Assembly (NCBI GenBank): GCA_031254035.1
Contig: JAIRVF010000127.1
Coordinates: forward strand, 30,402 to 94,401
Source: Paenibacillus sp.
Lineage (GTDB): Bacteria > Bacillota > Bacilli > Paenibacillales > Paenibacillaceae
Direction: 5' to 3'
DNA: 64,000 nt
A program made the position numbers and the translations under genes. The stretch's first letter is position 1. Each line of letters starts with the position of its first letter. The notes beneath the pieces were generated by a model that was not told the origin of the DNA, did not search any database, and was given only the letters and a program-made list of their open reading frames with translations. This document shows, piece by piece, positions 42,462 through 50,239 of this stretch.

Positions 42462-42622
42462 GGTTTCGCGGCAAGGTCGTGGATCTGGAGGAGTACAGCC
42501 ATTGCCATCGTACGACACTCGGCCATTTTTTAGCTCATGGCAAATGGGAGGAAACGGTGCCCCAACATAAAGTAAAAACCGAATTCGTCAGAAATTTTAA
42601 CGAAACTGGGTATCGCTATTAA
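42461..42622 (+). pseudogene. Transposase fragment (N-terminal part)
   Basis: The plus-strand frame reads FRGKVVDLEEYSHCHRTTLG then HFLAHGKWEE, the conserved beginning of a DDE transposase of the IS4/IS701 type. It has no start codon and stops after about 53 codons at 42620-42622, with a diverged tail. It is joined directly to the malic-enzyme fragment, marking an old insertion. Confidence 0.7.
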
Positions 42623-42649
42623 GCTAAATAATTACCTTTTAGACCGTTT

Positions 42650-42999
42650 TTATCCTAAATAGCGCTCTGTAGTTTCGTTAGATTTAATTTGCTTTTGTTT
42701 TTGGGACACTGTTGTGCGAATACGCTGCTTCATAATTTCACGTACTGTTTCGTTATTTTCCCCTGTAGTCGATGAATCGCTAAGGGAAGACCTTTCCCGC
42801 TCGATCACCGCATCTACTTCCTCAGGAGTCACTTTAAGCCCTAAAATCTTGGCATAACTTACGGTTAACTCTTTTTGCACCATGTTATCAATAATCGTAT
42901 CATCCGAAACCTTAGTTTGATGGTCTTGGAGTTTGTTTATCAGCTCTATGTTGCTTTTGTAAAAAATAAAGTCCTGCTTGGAAAGCTTGTTTAGCTTCG
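42650..42999 (-). pseudogene. SurA/PrsA-like foldase fragment
   Basis: An open minus-strand segment begins after a TAA near 43000 and runs to a stop at 42650. It contains KLSKQDFIFYKSNIELINKL, VSDDTIIDNMVQKELTVSYA and LGLKVTPEEVDAVIERERSS, which is the SurA N-terminal domain of extracellular peptidyl-prolyl isomerases. No signal peptide, start codon or PPIase domain is present, so it is a central fragment. Confidence 0.65.
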
Positions 43000-43118
43000 C
43001 TTTTTATACCTCTGCTTCCCAAAATAAGATTGCATCTTACCTTATATAACGCAAGAAGTCCCCATGTCTAACGAAATCCTTCAATTTTTTAAAAATATGG
43101 TGCCTTTTCTGTATTCCA

Positions 43119-43694
43119 TCAGCCTCTGCTTCCATAACGTCTTATATATTCAGGGTATGCCCGCAGATGGATTTCTTTCGCCCGTTTTTGCGCTGCTTCT
43201 TTCATATCAGGTATACTTTCCGCCTCGACATAATCGGCAAGCACATCAATAACGTCATCGAGAAGTTTCGCCCTAAAATAGACCTCCATCCGTTCAAACG
43301 TTTCCTCACCTGCCAAACGAATCAGCTGTTCTTTGTACGCTAGCCATTCTTTGGTGCCATATAATGGCCACAGAAACACGGAATAGTCCATCGCGGCATC
43401 CCCTGTTACCGACAAGTCATCCCAATCTATGATCCAAAAGTGAGATTCATCGCTTACTAAAATATTTTGCCAGTTCAAATCATTATGTACGATATCCGTT
43501 GCTGGATTCTGAAAACATTCCATTTCACTAACTGTCTGCCGCAATGACTCAATCTCTTCATCAAACCAGTCCAGCGTGTGGTCTTCCACAAAATCAAGCA
43601 AATGCCTTCCGAATCGGATCATTTCCAAATTGTGAAGCATTTTGATGGTCACTTTCAAACCGTACAGGTTTAAAAAACGGTGCAGCCGCACCAC
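43119..43694 (-). pseudogene. Aminoglycoside-phosphotransferase C-terminal fragment
   Basis: About 180 codons carry the catalytic loop IVHNDLNWQNILVS, the metal motif IIDWDDLSV and a helical C-terminus (YFRAKLLDDVIDVLADYVEA) of an APH-fold kinase. The N-lobe is missing. Its beginning overlaps the N-acetyltransferase fragment in another frame near 43600-43690, so the two genes were fused by a deletion. Translation from the GTG at 43694 would yield a non-functional protein. Confidence 0.65.
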
Positions 43695-44055
43695 AGTCTA
43701 CATAAACCCGCTCCTGATCCACAACTACGATAATCCCCATATGCTCTTTGCCCAGCATAATGTGATAACATTCAAAGCCTATTTCTTTTAACAAACGCAT
43801 GAAATTGGAATTCAACGTGTAACATGTACCACCAAAATGATATTCATTATAGTTCTCTATAAATATTTCGAATGGAGGAATGTCAAAACCGATGCGGTTT
43901 CGATCCCGAAAATAAAGCATTTTGCTGATGTTTTCAAACGGGAAAGCATTTAAATGGGCATGGCATATTTGCTCCAGATAATGATATGTTGGGATTTCTA
44001 ACGGCAGATTGAGCGAACTCAAATACTTTCTAGCACTTTCGGATATATTCCTCAT
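43594..44055 (-). pseudogene. Arylamine N-acetyltransferase N-terminal fragment
   Basis: It starts at ATG 44055 (GGAGAATATGG upstream) and carries FPFENISKMLYF near residue 38 and the catalytic-Cys block FGGTCYTLNSNF near 73-84, followed by the His-loop equivalent VYVDCG near 116. It then loses similarity after PFFKPVRFESD. Full NAT enzymes have about 260-280 residues; only 153 remain, including a frame-scrambled end. Cys is present but the Asp of the triad and the C-terminal lid are gone. Confidence 0.65.
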
Positions 44056-44158
44056 CCATATTCTCCTCGGTTCATCAATAATCAGCTAATTCATAATTAT
44101 TTTTAAATAATAGCGCCCTCCATGACACTCTGAATTTACCCGTACTATCGGAAATTGT

Positions 44159-44701
44159 CTATTTTTTCGGGGCCTCAATTATATTAACTTTATTTACATA
44201 CCAAGAACTAGAATCATCACTTTTAGTCTTCAAGTCCATCACAACGTATGAACCATTTGCTTTTTCCCAGTACACCAAAGCTTGTGAATTATTTGGATTC
44301 ATTAGTAAGGCTGGTACATAATCGCCTACTTCAAGATTATTTTTTCTCTCCTCACCATAAAAAGCTTCTAGAAAAGAAGATCGTTCTTTAGTAGAAAAAG
44401 AAGATACCTTATCAGGAAGCTTAGTGAAATCTATAAACGTCCAGTTTGATAAATTTTCCTCTTTGCTAATTTCACTGCTGATTGCAAATTCCTTTCCCCC
44501 TTCATTTTCTAGTATTATTTCCCGTCCTTTATTCCATGATTGAGTTAAACGATCTTGAACTGCTTTCGCTTCATCTTGGTGTTCGGAACTTACATTTGGA
44601 AAAAGGGAAGAAAAAGCATCACTTGCATATACACTTGTACCAGTTATCAAAACGAGGATGGTGGATGTAAGGATTATGAGCTTTCTATTCATTTTTCTCA
44701 T
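44159..44701 (-). CDS. Secreted protein of unknown function
   Basis: A 180-residue protein with a signal peptide (KLIILTSTILVLITGTSVYA, cleavage near ASDA). The mature part is hydrophilic with a central KERSSFLEAFYGEERKN segment and a C-terminal beta-rich stretch (QALVYWEKANGSYVVMDLKT). No family recognised. ATG 44701 follows GGAGGGG at 8 nt. It is co-directional with and 31 bp downstream of another secreted gene at 44733, so they form an operon. Confidence 0.75.
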   Translation of the reverse strand: MRKMNRKLIILTSTILVLITGTSVYASDAFSSLFPNVSSEHQDEAKAVQDRLTQSWNKGREIILENEGGKEFAISSEISKEENLSNWTFIDFTKLPDKVSSFSTKERSSFLEAFYGEERKNNLEVGDYVPALLMNPNNSQALVYWEKANGSYVVMDLKTKSDDSSSWYVNKVNIIEAPKK

Positions 44702-44732
44702 TATTAATACCCCTCCTTAAAAATAGTTAGTT

Positions 44733-45131
44733 TCAATAATAACTTGTTTGTCCAGCATCAGACCAGTCACTTCGATCCGAGTAGTAACCTCCAACTCGTC
44801 CAGACCATGTCATTGTATACAAACCTGATTGACTGTGAGCTTTGTCTGTAACAAGAGCAACAGCACTTCTAGAAAGATATTGACCCTGCTTCGATCCAAG
44901 AAAAGTACCATCTTTATATAACTCAAAATATGCCCTAATTGGACCTGGAACGAATTCATAACCAGCGTCAACGCTAACTCCACCTTGTAAGTACCCACTA
45001 GTCTTATACATACTGGTACTTGCCGAAGCTCCCGATCCTGCTGATACCAATGATACTGAAGTAAACATGCTGAAAATTACTAGAGATAGGATGCCAAAAA
45101 ACTTAGATTTCAACTTTTTTGATGCTTTCAT
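44733..45131 (-). CDS. Secreted small protein of unknown function
   Basis: A 132-residue protein with a signal peptide (FFGILSLVIFSMFTSVSLVS, near residues 11-30). The mature domain is about 100 residues of beta-type sequence, rich in Gly, Ser and Tyr (AGYEFVPGPIRAYFELYKDG, SGLYTMTWSGRVGGYYSDR), without Cys. It could be a secreted structural, bacteriocin-like or immunity factor, but none is supported. First of two secreted genes in one operon; AT-rich upstream region. Confidence 0.72.
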   Translation of the reverse strand: MKASKKLKSKFFGILSLVIFSMFTSVSLVSAGSGASASTSMYKTSGYLQGGVSVDAGYEFVPGPIRAYFELYKDGTFLGSKQGQYLSRSAVALVTDKAHSQSGLYTMTWSGRVGGYYSDRSDWSDAGQTSYY

Positions 45132-45366
45132 TTACATTCCTTCTTTTTGGATTATATTATATGAACAAGTAATTTAGAGGAAAGTTATACATAATTTTAA
45201 AAGATACTTTTTTAAAAATTATGCTTATTTCTATCATCTATTCATTCCCTGAACAAATAAAAGATTCTCATCAATTACTTTTCAGCCATACTGAATCTTC
45301 TAGAATCCTCATTATTCCCTACTATTTTACGAGGATGAATTGAGATAACTCTGTGGTGGACTTTTT

Positions 45367-45504
45367 ATGGGTTATTGGAAGATTGTTCTGATTGCGAAAG
45401 ATGAAACATGGTTGACGATGATGCTTCTGGGAGTTTGGATTGTTGTCTTGTGGCCCTCGTCGTTGGCGTATTTGTCATATGTGAGTTTTATTATTGGTAG
45501 GTGA
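45367..45504 (+). CDS. Possible small membrane peptide (45 aa)
   Basis: ATG 45367 opens 45 codons, preceded by GGTGG at 7 nt. The peptide has a 25-residue hydrophobic helix (WLTMMLLGVWIVVLWPSSLA) and an N-terminal MGYWKIVLIAKDE. It could be a genuine small membrane protein or the remnant of a longer transporter. No family recognised. Confidence 0.3.
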   Translation: MGYWKIVLIAKDETWLTMMLLGVWIVVLWPSSLAYLSYVSFIIGR

Positions 45505-45616
45505 ATAGATCGCTGATCAAGGTTCATAGCTGATTCTAAGTGGCTACGAAGAACTTCCTGTCACACCTTGTTTTCGCGACTAGAGCTTGGACCAAATCTG
45601 TTGTAAAATGATTTAT

Positions 45617-45676
45617 AAGGAAGACCTCTTTTCTGTAAAGTGACTTAATTGTACAAGAAAGGGTCTTCCTTTTTCT
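45617..45676 (+). terminator. Terminator-like hairpin
   Basis: AAGGAAGACC (45617-45626) pairs with GGTCTTCCTT (45662-45671) followed by TTTCT. It may end transcription from the small ORF at 45367. Confidence 0.6.
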
Positions 45677-45865
45677 AGTTACCTATTTACACAAGACGCT
45701 CTCAGAAGACGCGGCTAATCTAAATCAAGAATCACTTAGTCCTGACCAAGACACTAATGAAATAATAGATACACCTCAACAATCGAGTCGTGGTTAAATC
45801 TAATGGTAATATCGAAGTTAATCAATTAGTTGAATCAATAGAACTCTAAGCATGGAGGCTCACAA

Positions 45866-46585
45866 ATGGTAATTGCAGGTAATATCAAGAAGATGTATGA
45901 AGAAGGTAACTCAACTTATGTTGTATACATGATTAGAGTTGGAAATTCATCAATTATCAATTACGTTTACCTCGTTGTAGACCTACATACCCGTCAAGCA
46001 GCCCTCATTGATCCTGCTTGGAACTACCAATTTATAACCCACTGTATTCAACAGTTAGATATTCGTTTAACTTCTATCTTCCTTACCCATTCCCACCTAG
46101 ATCACACAAATTTAGTAAATCCATTATTAGATCACTACGCTCCGGACGCGAAAATTTACATGTCAGAGGAAGAAATTGATTTTTATCGTTTCACCTGTAA
46201 GAACCTAATTCCATTAAAGGATGGAGATACATTATTTCTAGGAGAAACCCCTATATCTATTATGTTAACTCCAGGACATACGGTAGGAAGTGCCTGCTAT
46301 GTGCTTCAACACAGTTGCTTTACTGGTGATACGGTTTTTATTGAGGGCTGCGGTACGTGTGATACTTTGGGTGGTGATCCACACGAGATTTTCCACAGCG
46401 TTCAGAAAGTTAGAAAAATTATATCGCCTTATTCTTTTATATACCCCGGACACTCATTTGGGGAACCACCAGGTCATCCTCTTGAATATTTACTAAAAAA
46501 CAACATCTATTTTCAAATTGAAAAGGAGGAGGAATTTGTAAAGTTTCGCATGCGGCCAAAACAGCCTTCTTATAAGTTCCTATAA
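45866..46585 (+). CDS. MBL-fold hydrolase, PksB/BaeB-like
   Basis: A 239-residue metallo-beta-lactamase-fold enzyme with the zinc motif THSHLDHTN near residues 76-84, further ligands in TPGHTVGSACY near 133, TGDTVF near 153 and YPGHSFGEP near 191. The arrangement matches hydroxyacylglutathione-hydrolase-like enzymes, and overall it resembles PksB/BaeB, found at the edge of trans-AT polyketide clusters, where the role is likely thioester or ester hydrolysis. No polyketide genes are seen here. ATG 45866 follows GGAGG at 7 nt. Confidence 0.82.
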   Translation: MVIAGNIKKMYEEGNSTYVVYMIRVGNSSIINYVYLVVDLHTRQAALIDPAWNYQFITHCIQQLDIRLTSIFLTHSHLDHTNLVNPLLDHYAPDAKIYMSEEEIDFYRFTCKNLIPLKDGDTLFLGETPISIMLTPGHTVGSACYVLQHSCFTGDTVFIEGCGTCDTLGGDPHEIFHSVQKVRKIISPYSFIYPGHSFGEPPGHPLEYLLKNNIYFQIEKEEEFVKFRMRPKQPSYKFL

Positions 46586-46750
46586 CATAATGAAATACGT
46601 TGATTGACATAAAATTCACCGGTCTGTCCAGGTGGATTCAGACAGGAGGGGTCGGTCGCTAACTCTCTCCTTCTTCAATGATCAGCTTAGGATCTGACAT
46701 CTCACAGTGAAGCTCACCACCTAGTTAATCGCCATGCGTTACGCACATGT

Positions 46751-46792
46751 AAAAAAGCCAACTACGAATGAGTTCGAAAGTTGGCTTTTTTT
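46751..46792 (+). terminator. Terminator after the MBL hydrolase gene
   Basis: AAAAAAGCCAACT (46751-46763) pairs with AGTTGGCTTTTTTT (46779-46792). A strong hairpin with T run on the plus strand and A run upstream, so it can also act from the other strand. Confidence 0.85.
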
Positions 46793-46873
46793 ACGAGGAC
46801 GAATTGATATAACTTTGAGGTCCAAATGCATATTTCATTGTCTTAAACTTCCCCATAGTTAAGCACTAGTCAT

Positions 46874-46985
46874 CGTTCTCGAACGTGTTAATAGATGCAT
46901 TTACGAGCTACGCCGCTATTCAACGCAGCTAGAGCAACAGCCTTACGAATTCTTTCTACCACACGTGTATCAAAAGCATCTGGAA
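46874..46985. repeat. Direct repeat copy 2, at the 3' end of the malic enzyme gene
   Basis: This 112-bp segment is repeated at 42350-42461 with 4 mismatches in the same orientation. It contains the last 31 codons and the stop of the malic enzyme gene and the short CGTTCTCGAACG inverted repeat beyond. Confidence 0.85.
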
Positions 46986-48060
46986 TAATATAGTTTTCAT
47001 TTAAATGATCCGGATCAATCACAGAAGAGATAGCTTCTGCCGCTGCAAGCTTCATCTCATCGGTAATATCTGTAGCCTCACTATCTAGCGCGCCTCTGAA
47101 AATACCAGGAAAACACAATACATTATTAATTTGATTCGGGAAGTCTGAACGGCCCGTCGCCATTACTCTTACATACGGAGCCGCAATCGCAGGGTCAATT
47201 TCCGGCGTTGGATTGGCCATCGCAAATACGATCGGATCCTCCGCCATATTCTTAAGATCCTCTACGGTAAGCATATTCGGTGCCGATACACCGATAAATA
47301 CATCTGCTCCTTTAATAGCTTCCGACAGTTTACCGGTTTCCATATTCGGATTGGTGATTTGGGCATATTCGCTCCAATGCGGCCGATCGTACTGCAAGTT
47401 TCGGCTAATCGCACCCTGACGGTCAACTCCTATCAGATTCACGGCACCAGCGTGCAGCAGCATTTTGGAAATTGAGATACCGGCAGCTCCGACACCGTTC
47501 ACGACAATTTTGACGTCTTTCAAATTCTTCTTGCATACCTTCAGCGCGTTTAGCAATCCGGCGAGCACAACAATGGCTGTTCCATGCTGATCATCATGAA
47601 AGACCGGGATATCTAATTCTTCTCTTAACCTCTTCTCAATCTCGAAGCAGCGTGGGGAAGAAATATCCTCCAGATTAATCCCGCCAAAAGTTGGCGCAAG
47701 CGCCTTAATGACAGAAATGATTCCTTCCACATCCTTCGCATCAAGACAGATTGGTACAGCATCCACATCAGCGAACTGTTTAAACAGCGCGGCCTTTCCC
47801 TCCATGACCGGCATCGCTGCTTTAGGTCCAATGTCGCCGAGCCCCAACACCGCCGTCCCGTCGGAAATGACTGCGACTGTATTTTTTTTGGTCGTTAGCT
47901 CATAGGCCTGATTATCATCTTGGGCGATAGCCTCACACACTTTAGCGACACCTGGGGTATAAACTTTGGCTAAGTCTTCTTTGTTGCGAATCGGATTCTT
48001 TAACGTTGTTTCCAGCTTGCCGCCTTTATGTAAATTCATGATTTCCTGTAAAAGTTCCAT
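46888..48060 (-). CDS. NAD(P)-dependent malic enzyme
   Basis: A 390-residue decarboxylating malate dehydrogenase of the short bacterial type. Seen: VYTPGVAKVCEAIA near residues 33-46, GLGDIGPKAAMPVMEGK near 73-89, LEDISSPRCF near 125 and PVFHDDQHGTA near 140-150 (metal ligands E, D, D). The cofactor Rossmann loop NGVGAAGISI is near residue 177. It converts malate to pyruvate and CO2 with NAD or NADP. ATG 48060 follows GGAGGAG. Monocistronic; its 3' end is duplicated 4.5 kb away, beside the right end of the AT-rich cluster. Confidence 0.95.
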   Translation of the reverse strand: MELLQEIMNLHKGGKLETTLKNPIRNKEDLAKVYTPGVAKVCEAIAQDDNQAYELTTKKNTVAVISDGTAVLGLGDIGPKAAMPVMEGKAALFKQFADVDAVPICLDAKDVEGIISVIKALAPTFGGINLEDISSPRCFEIEKRLREELDIPVFHDDQHGTAIVVLAGLLNALKVCKKNLKDVKIVVNGVGAAGISISKMLLHAGAVNLIGVDRQGAISRNLQYDRPHWSEYAQITNPNMETGKLSEAIKGADVFIGVSAPNMLTVEDLKNMAEDPIVFAMANPTPEIDPAIAAPYVRVMATGRSDFPNQINNVLCFPGIFRGALDSEATDITDEMKLAAAEAISSVIDPDHLNENYIIPDAFDTRVVERIRKAVALAALNSGVARKCIY

Positions 48061-48290
48061 CGTATCTCCTCCGTTAATCGGCTATATATCAATCAAAACG
48101 TCATTTCCAATTTTTGAACTTGAGATTTTACGCTTAGATCCTTCTTTACCAATCAATATACTACCTTAAGTCTAGGAACGTTTTTCATAATAAACCTCAC
48201 ACTTATTTCGCTAATTGCAAAAAGAAGAACCTGATCGAGAATCGAATTATGCTCGTAAGCACCCATCTCCGGACTAAGACAAAAAAGAGT

Positions 48291-48330
48291 AGACCCCTGA
48301 TATGCATCATTAGGTCTACTCTCGCTTTAT
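48291..48330 (-). terminator. Terminator of the alpha/beta hydrolase gene, minus strand
   Basis: On the minus strand AGAGTAGACC pairs with GGTCTACTCT and is followed by TTTTTT. It lies directly beyond the stop of the gene at 48332. Confidence 0.85.
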
Positions 48331-48331
48331 T

Positions 48332-49363
48332 TTACTTTATAAAAGTATCGCACATCCATTGATAAAACTTTTCTTTCTCCTCAAAATTTGGATAATGAGC
48401 TGACTCTTCAAAAGAAATGAACCCCTTTTGATCTGCTTCAATCTTGTCAAAATACTTTTTTGCTGCATTAGATGATGTCATAGCGTCGTATTTACCCATT
48501 ACAAAATAAAATGGTAAATCTAATTTTGCGATCATCTTAGGTAGCGGCTTATCCAAGGTTTCTTTTACAAGTCGTTCTTGTGAATTAGCAACTCCATATG
48601 TATAGCGAATTGAATCTAATAAATTATATTCACGACTTAATAGTATATCGCCATCCGACATATTAATAAGTCTTGTCGCGCCGCCGTACTTATACACATA
48701 ACCTCTTGGAGTCACTGCCTCTCCAGCATGTATTTTTTCAGCGACCCCCTCTAAGTACTTCACATCTTCTGTATTTCCGGCTTTTTCCGCTTCACTTATC
48801 GTATTATTCAAATTATCTATTTCACTTTCTTGCATATTACTCATCTGACCAACCCCAATATAGGCTTCATATTTTTCTGGAGCTTTATAAGCAGCCATTG
48901 TTCCTAAGTATGTGCCGTACGAATGACCCATTAAGATCACTTTCTCTTTACCAAATCGTTTCGAAATATAATCCGTAAGTTCTAATAAATCATCTACTAG
49001 TAAATCTGCCGTTAAATTAGAATAATCCTCATTAAAATGATATGACTTGCCGCTTCCTCTTTGATCGTAATTAACGATAGTAAAATCCTTTTCTAATAAG
49101 TCCTCGTACTTAGCTGCATAAGGAATTTCGGAACAGCCCGGTCCCCCATGTACATAAATAATGACCGGGTTATTTAGATCACGACCTCGAATCATAATTT
49201 GCTGTTTTGTACCGTTGATCTTAACTTGTTCTAAGACGCTAGTACTGTTATCCCCTTTTATATTCGAGGTCCATGTAGGCCTGAAAAGTGCTATTGCCAG
49301 TATTATAATAATAAACACTCCGATTACACCGACATATTTTATGAATCTCTTTATGTTTTTCAT
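48332..49363 (-). CDS. Membrane-anchored alpha/beta-fold hydrolase (proline-iminopeptidase-like)
   Basis: A 343-residue protein with an N-terminal membrane anchor (FIKYVGVIGVFIIIILAIAL near residues 7-26) and an extracytoplasmic hydrolase domain. Oxyanion motif HGGPGCSE near residue 71, nucleophile GHSYGTYLG near 145-153, acid in MGKYDAM near 290 and His near EESAHYPNF at 324. The HGGPG motif matches prolyl aminopeptidases; a peptide-cleaving role at the surface is plausible but not proven. Single gene, upstream of a two-component system. Confidence 0.85.
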   Translation of the reverse strand: MKNIKRFIKYVGVIGVFIIIILAIALFRPTWTSNIKGDNSTSVLEQVKINGTKQQIMIRGRDLNNPVIIYVHGGPGCSEIPYAAKYEDLLEKDFTIVNYDQRGSGKSYHFNEDYSNLTADLLVDDLLELTDYISKRFGKEKVILMGHSYGTYLGTMAAYKAPEKYEAYIGVGQMSNMQESEIDNLNNTISEAEKAGNTEDVKYLEGVAEKIHAGEAVTPRGYVYKYGGATRLINMSDGDILLSREYNLLDSIRYTYGVANSQERLVKETLDKPLPKMIAKLDLPFYFVMGKYDAMTSSNAAKKYFDKIEADQKGFISFEESAHYPNFEEKEKFYQWMCDTFIK

Positions 49364-49505
49364 CTTAACTCCCCCTTACTACATACTCTACAAATGAAAG
49401 GTAATATACTGTAGTGCCGGTAAGTCATGAATAAGTCATAAATATTTTTTAATAAAACGAAAAATTATGACCTTTGGCTAATTGTTTAATAAGGGGCTGC
49501 AATCA

Positions 49506-49545
49506 AAAAAGAGTGTAGACAAAGTCAATTAACTTTATCTACACC
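49506..49545 (-). terminator. Terminator of the two-component operon, minus strand
   Basis: GTGTAGA and TCTACAC arms with inner AAAGT/ACTTT form a long stem. On the minus strand CTTTTTTG follows. It lies just beyond the response regulator stop. Confidence 0.8.
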
Positions 49546-49550
49546 CTTAC

Positions 49551-50234
49551 TTAAGGTTTCTTATCTTCTATAAGACTCTCTTCCATGGCTTTAATAATAG
49601 CGGAAGATCTGTTTTTTACATTCAATTTTGAATAAATGGTAGAGACATAATTTTTCACTGTTCCCATGGAGAGAAACATTTTTTCTGAAATGTCTTTATT
49701 AGACAGTCCTTGGGTTAAACATTTTAAAACTTTTATCTCTTGATGATTTAAATCATATGGATGATTCATAGAATTATGGTCTTGATCCGAGTGTTGCTCC
49801 GATTGTGAGTTATTACTTGATTGTATCTGGCCAAATACCTCTTTTGCTAATTGTTGAGGAATGAGGGAACCCCCGTGATACACCATTTTAATTCCCTGAA
49901 CTAAATATTCTGGATCAACCGCCTTTAATATGTAACCCTCTGCACCAGCATTTAAGGCATTCAAAACATGAGTAACATCTTGAAAAGTAGTAAGGATGAT
50001 CACTTTAATATGGGGCCAACGTTTTTTAATTTCATCTGTCGCCCTTACCCCATCCATTACCGGCATTTGAATATCCATTAAAAGAACATCAAGGTTTTCC
50101 CTTTCGCATAAAGCAATGGCCTCTTCTCCATTTTCCGCAGTTCCAACAATCTTAATGTCAGAAATATTTTCAATCACTATTTTTAAGCTTTTTCTTAAAA
50201 TCTCTTGATCTTCAATGATTGCCGCTTTAATCAT
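49551..50234 (-). CDS. NarL/FixJ-family response regulator
   Basis: A 227-residue regulator. The receiver domain occupies residues about 1-120 with the phosphoacceptor in LLMDIQMPVMDG near residues 56-67 and a Lys in GYILKAVD. A linker rich in Ser, Asn and Gln (about 140-160) leads to a LuxR-type helix-turn-helix (KVLKCLTQGLSNKDISEKMF near 173-192). It pairs with the kinase encoded just upstream (6 bp gap). Target genes unknown; nearby exporters are candidates. Confidence 0.93.
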   Translation of the reverse strand: MIKAAIIEDQEILRKSLKIVIENISDIKIVGTAENGEEAIALCERENLDVLLMDIQMPVMDGVRATDEIKKRWPHIKVIILTTFQDVTHVLNALNAGAEGYILKAVDPEYLVQGIKMVYHGGSLIPQQLAKEVFGQIQSSNNSQSEQHSDQDHNSMNHPYDLNHQEIKVLKCLTQGLSNKDISEKMFLSMGTVKNYVSTIYSKLNVKNRSSAIIKAMEESLIEDKKP

Positions 50235-50239
50235 GATCG

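Larger units (their letters stand above)
45132..45865. other. Gene-poor stretch between secreted genes and MBL hydrolase
   Basis: About 730 bp. It contains a possible 45-codon membrane peptide gene (45367-45504), a hairpin ending in T (45617-45676) and two further short open stretches. VVKSNGNIEVNQLVESIEL and its stop lie in the last 70 bp before the hydrolase and may be remnants. A degenerate 35-bp segment starting TTTACGAGGATGAATTGAGA (45326) recurs at 46790. Confidence 0.45.

Noticed and set aside
46586-46750. Remnant of an insertion sequence between hydrolase stop and terminator
   Set aside because: No transposase-like codons and no inverted ends could be traced.
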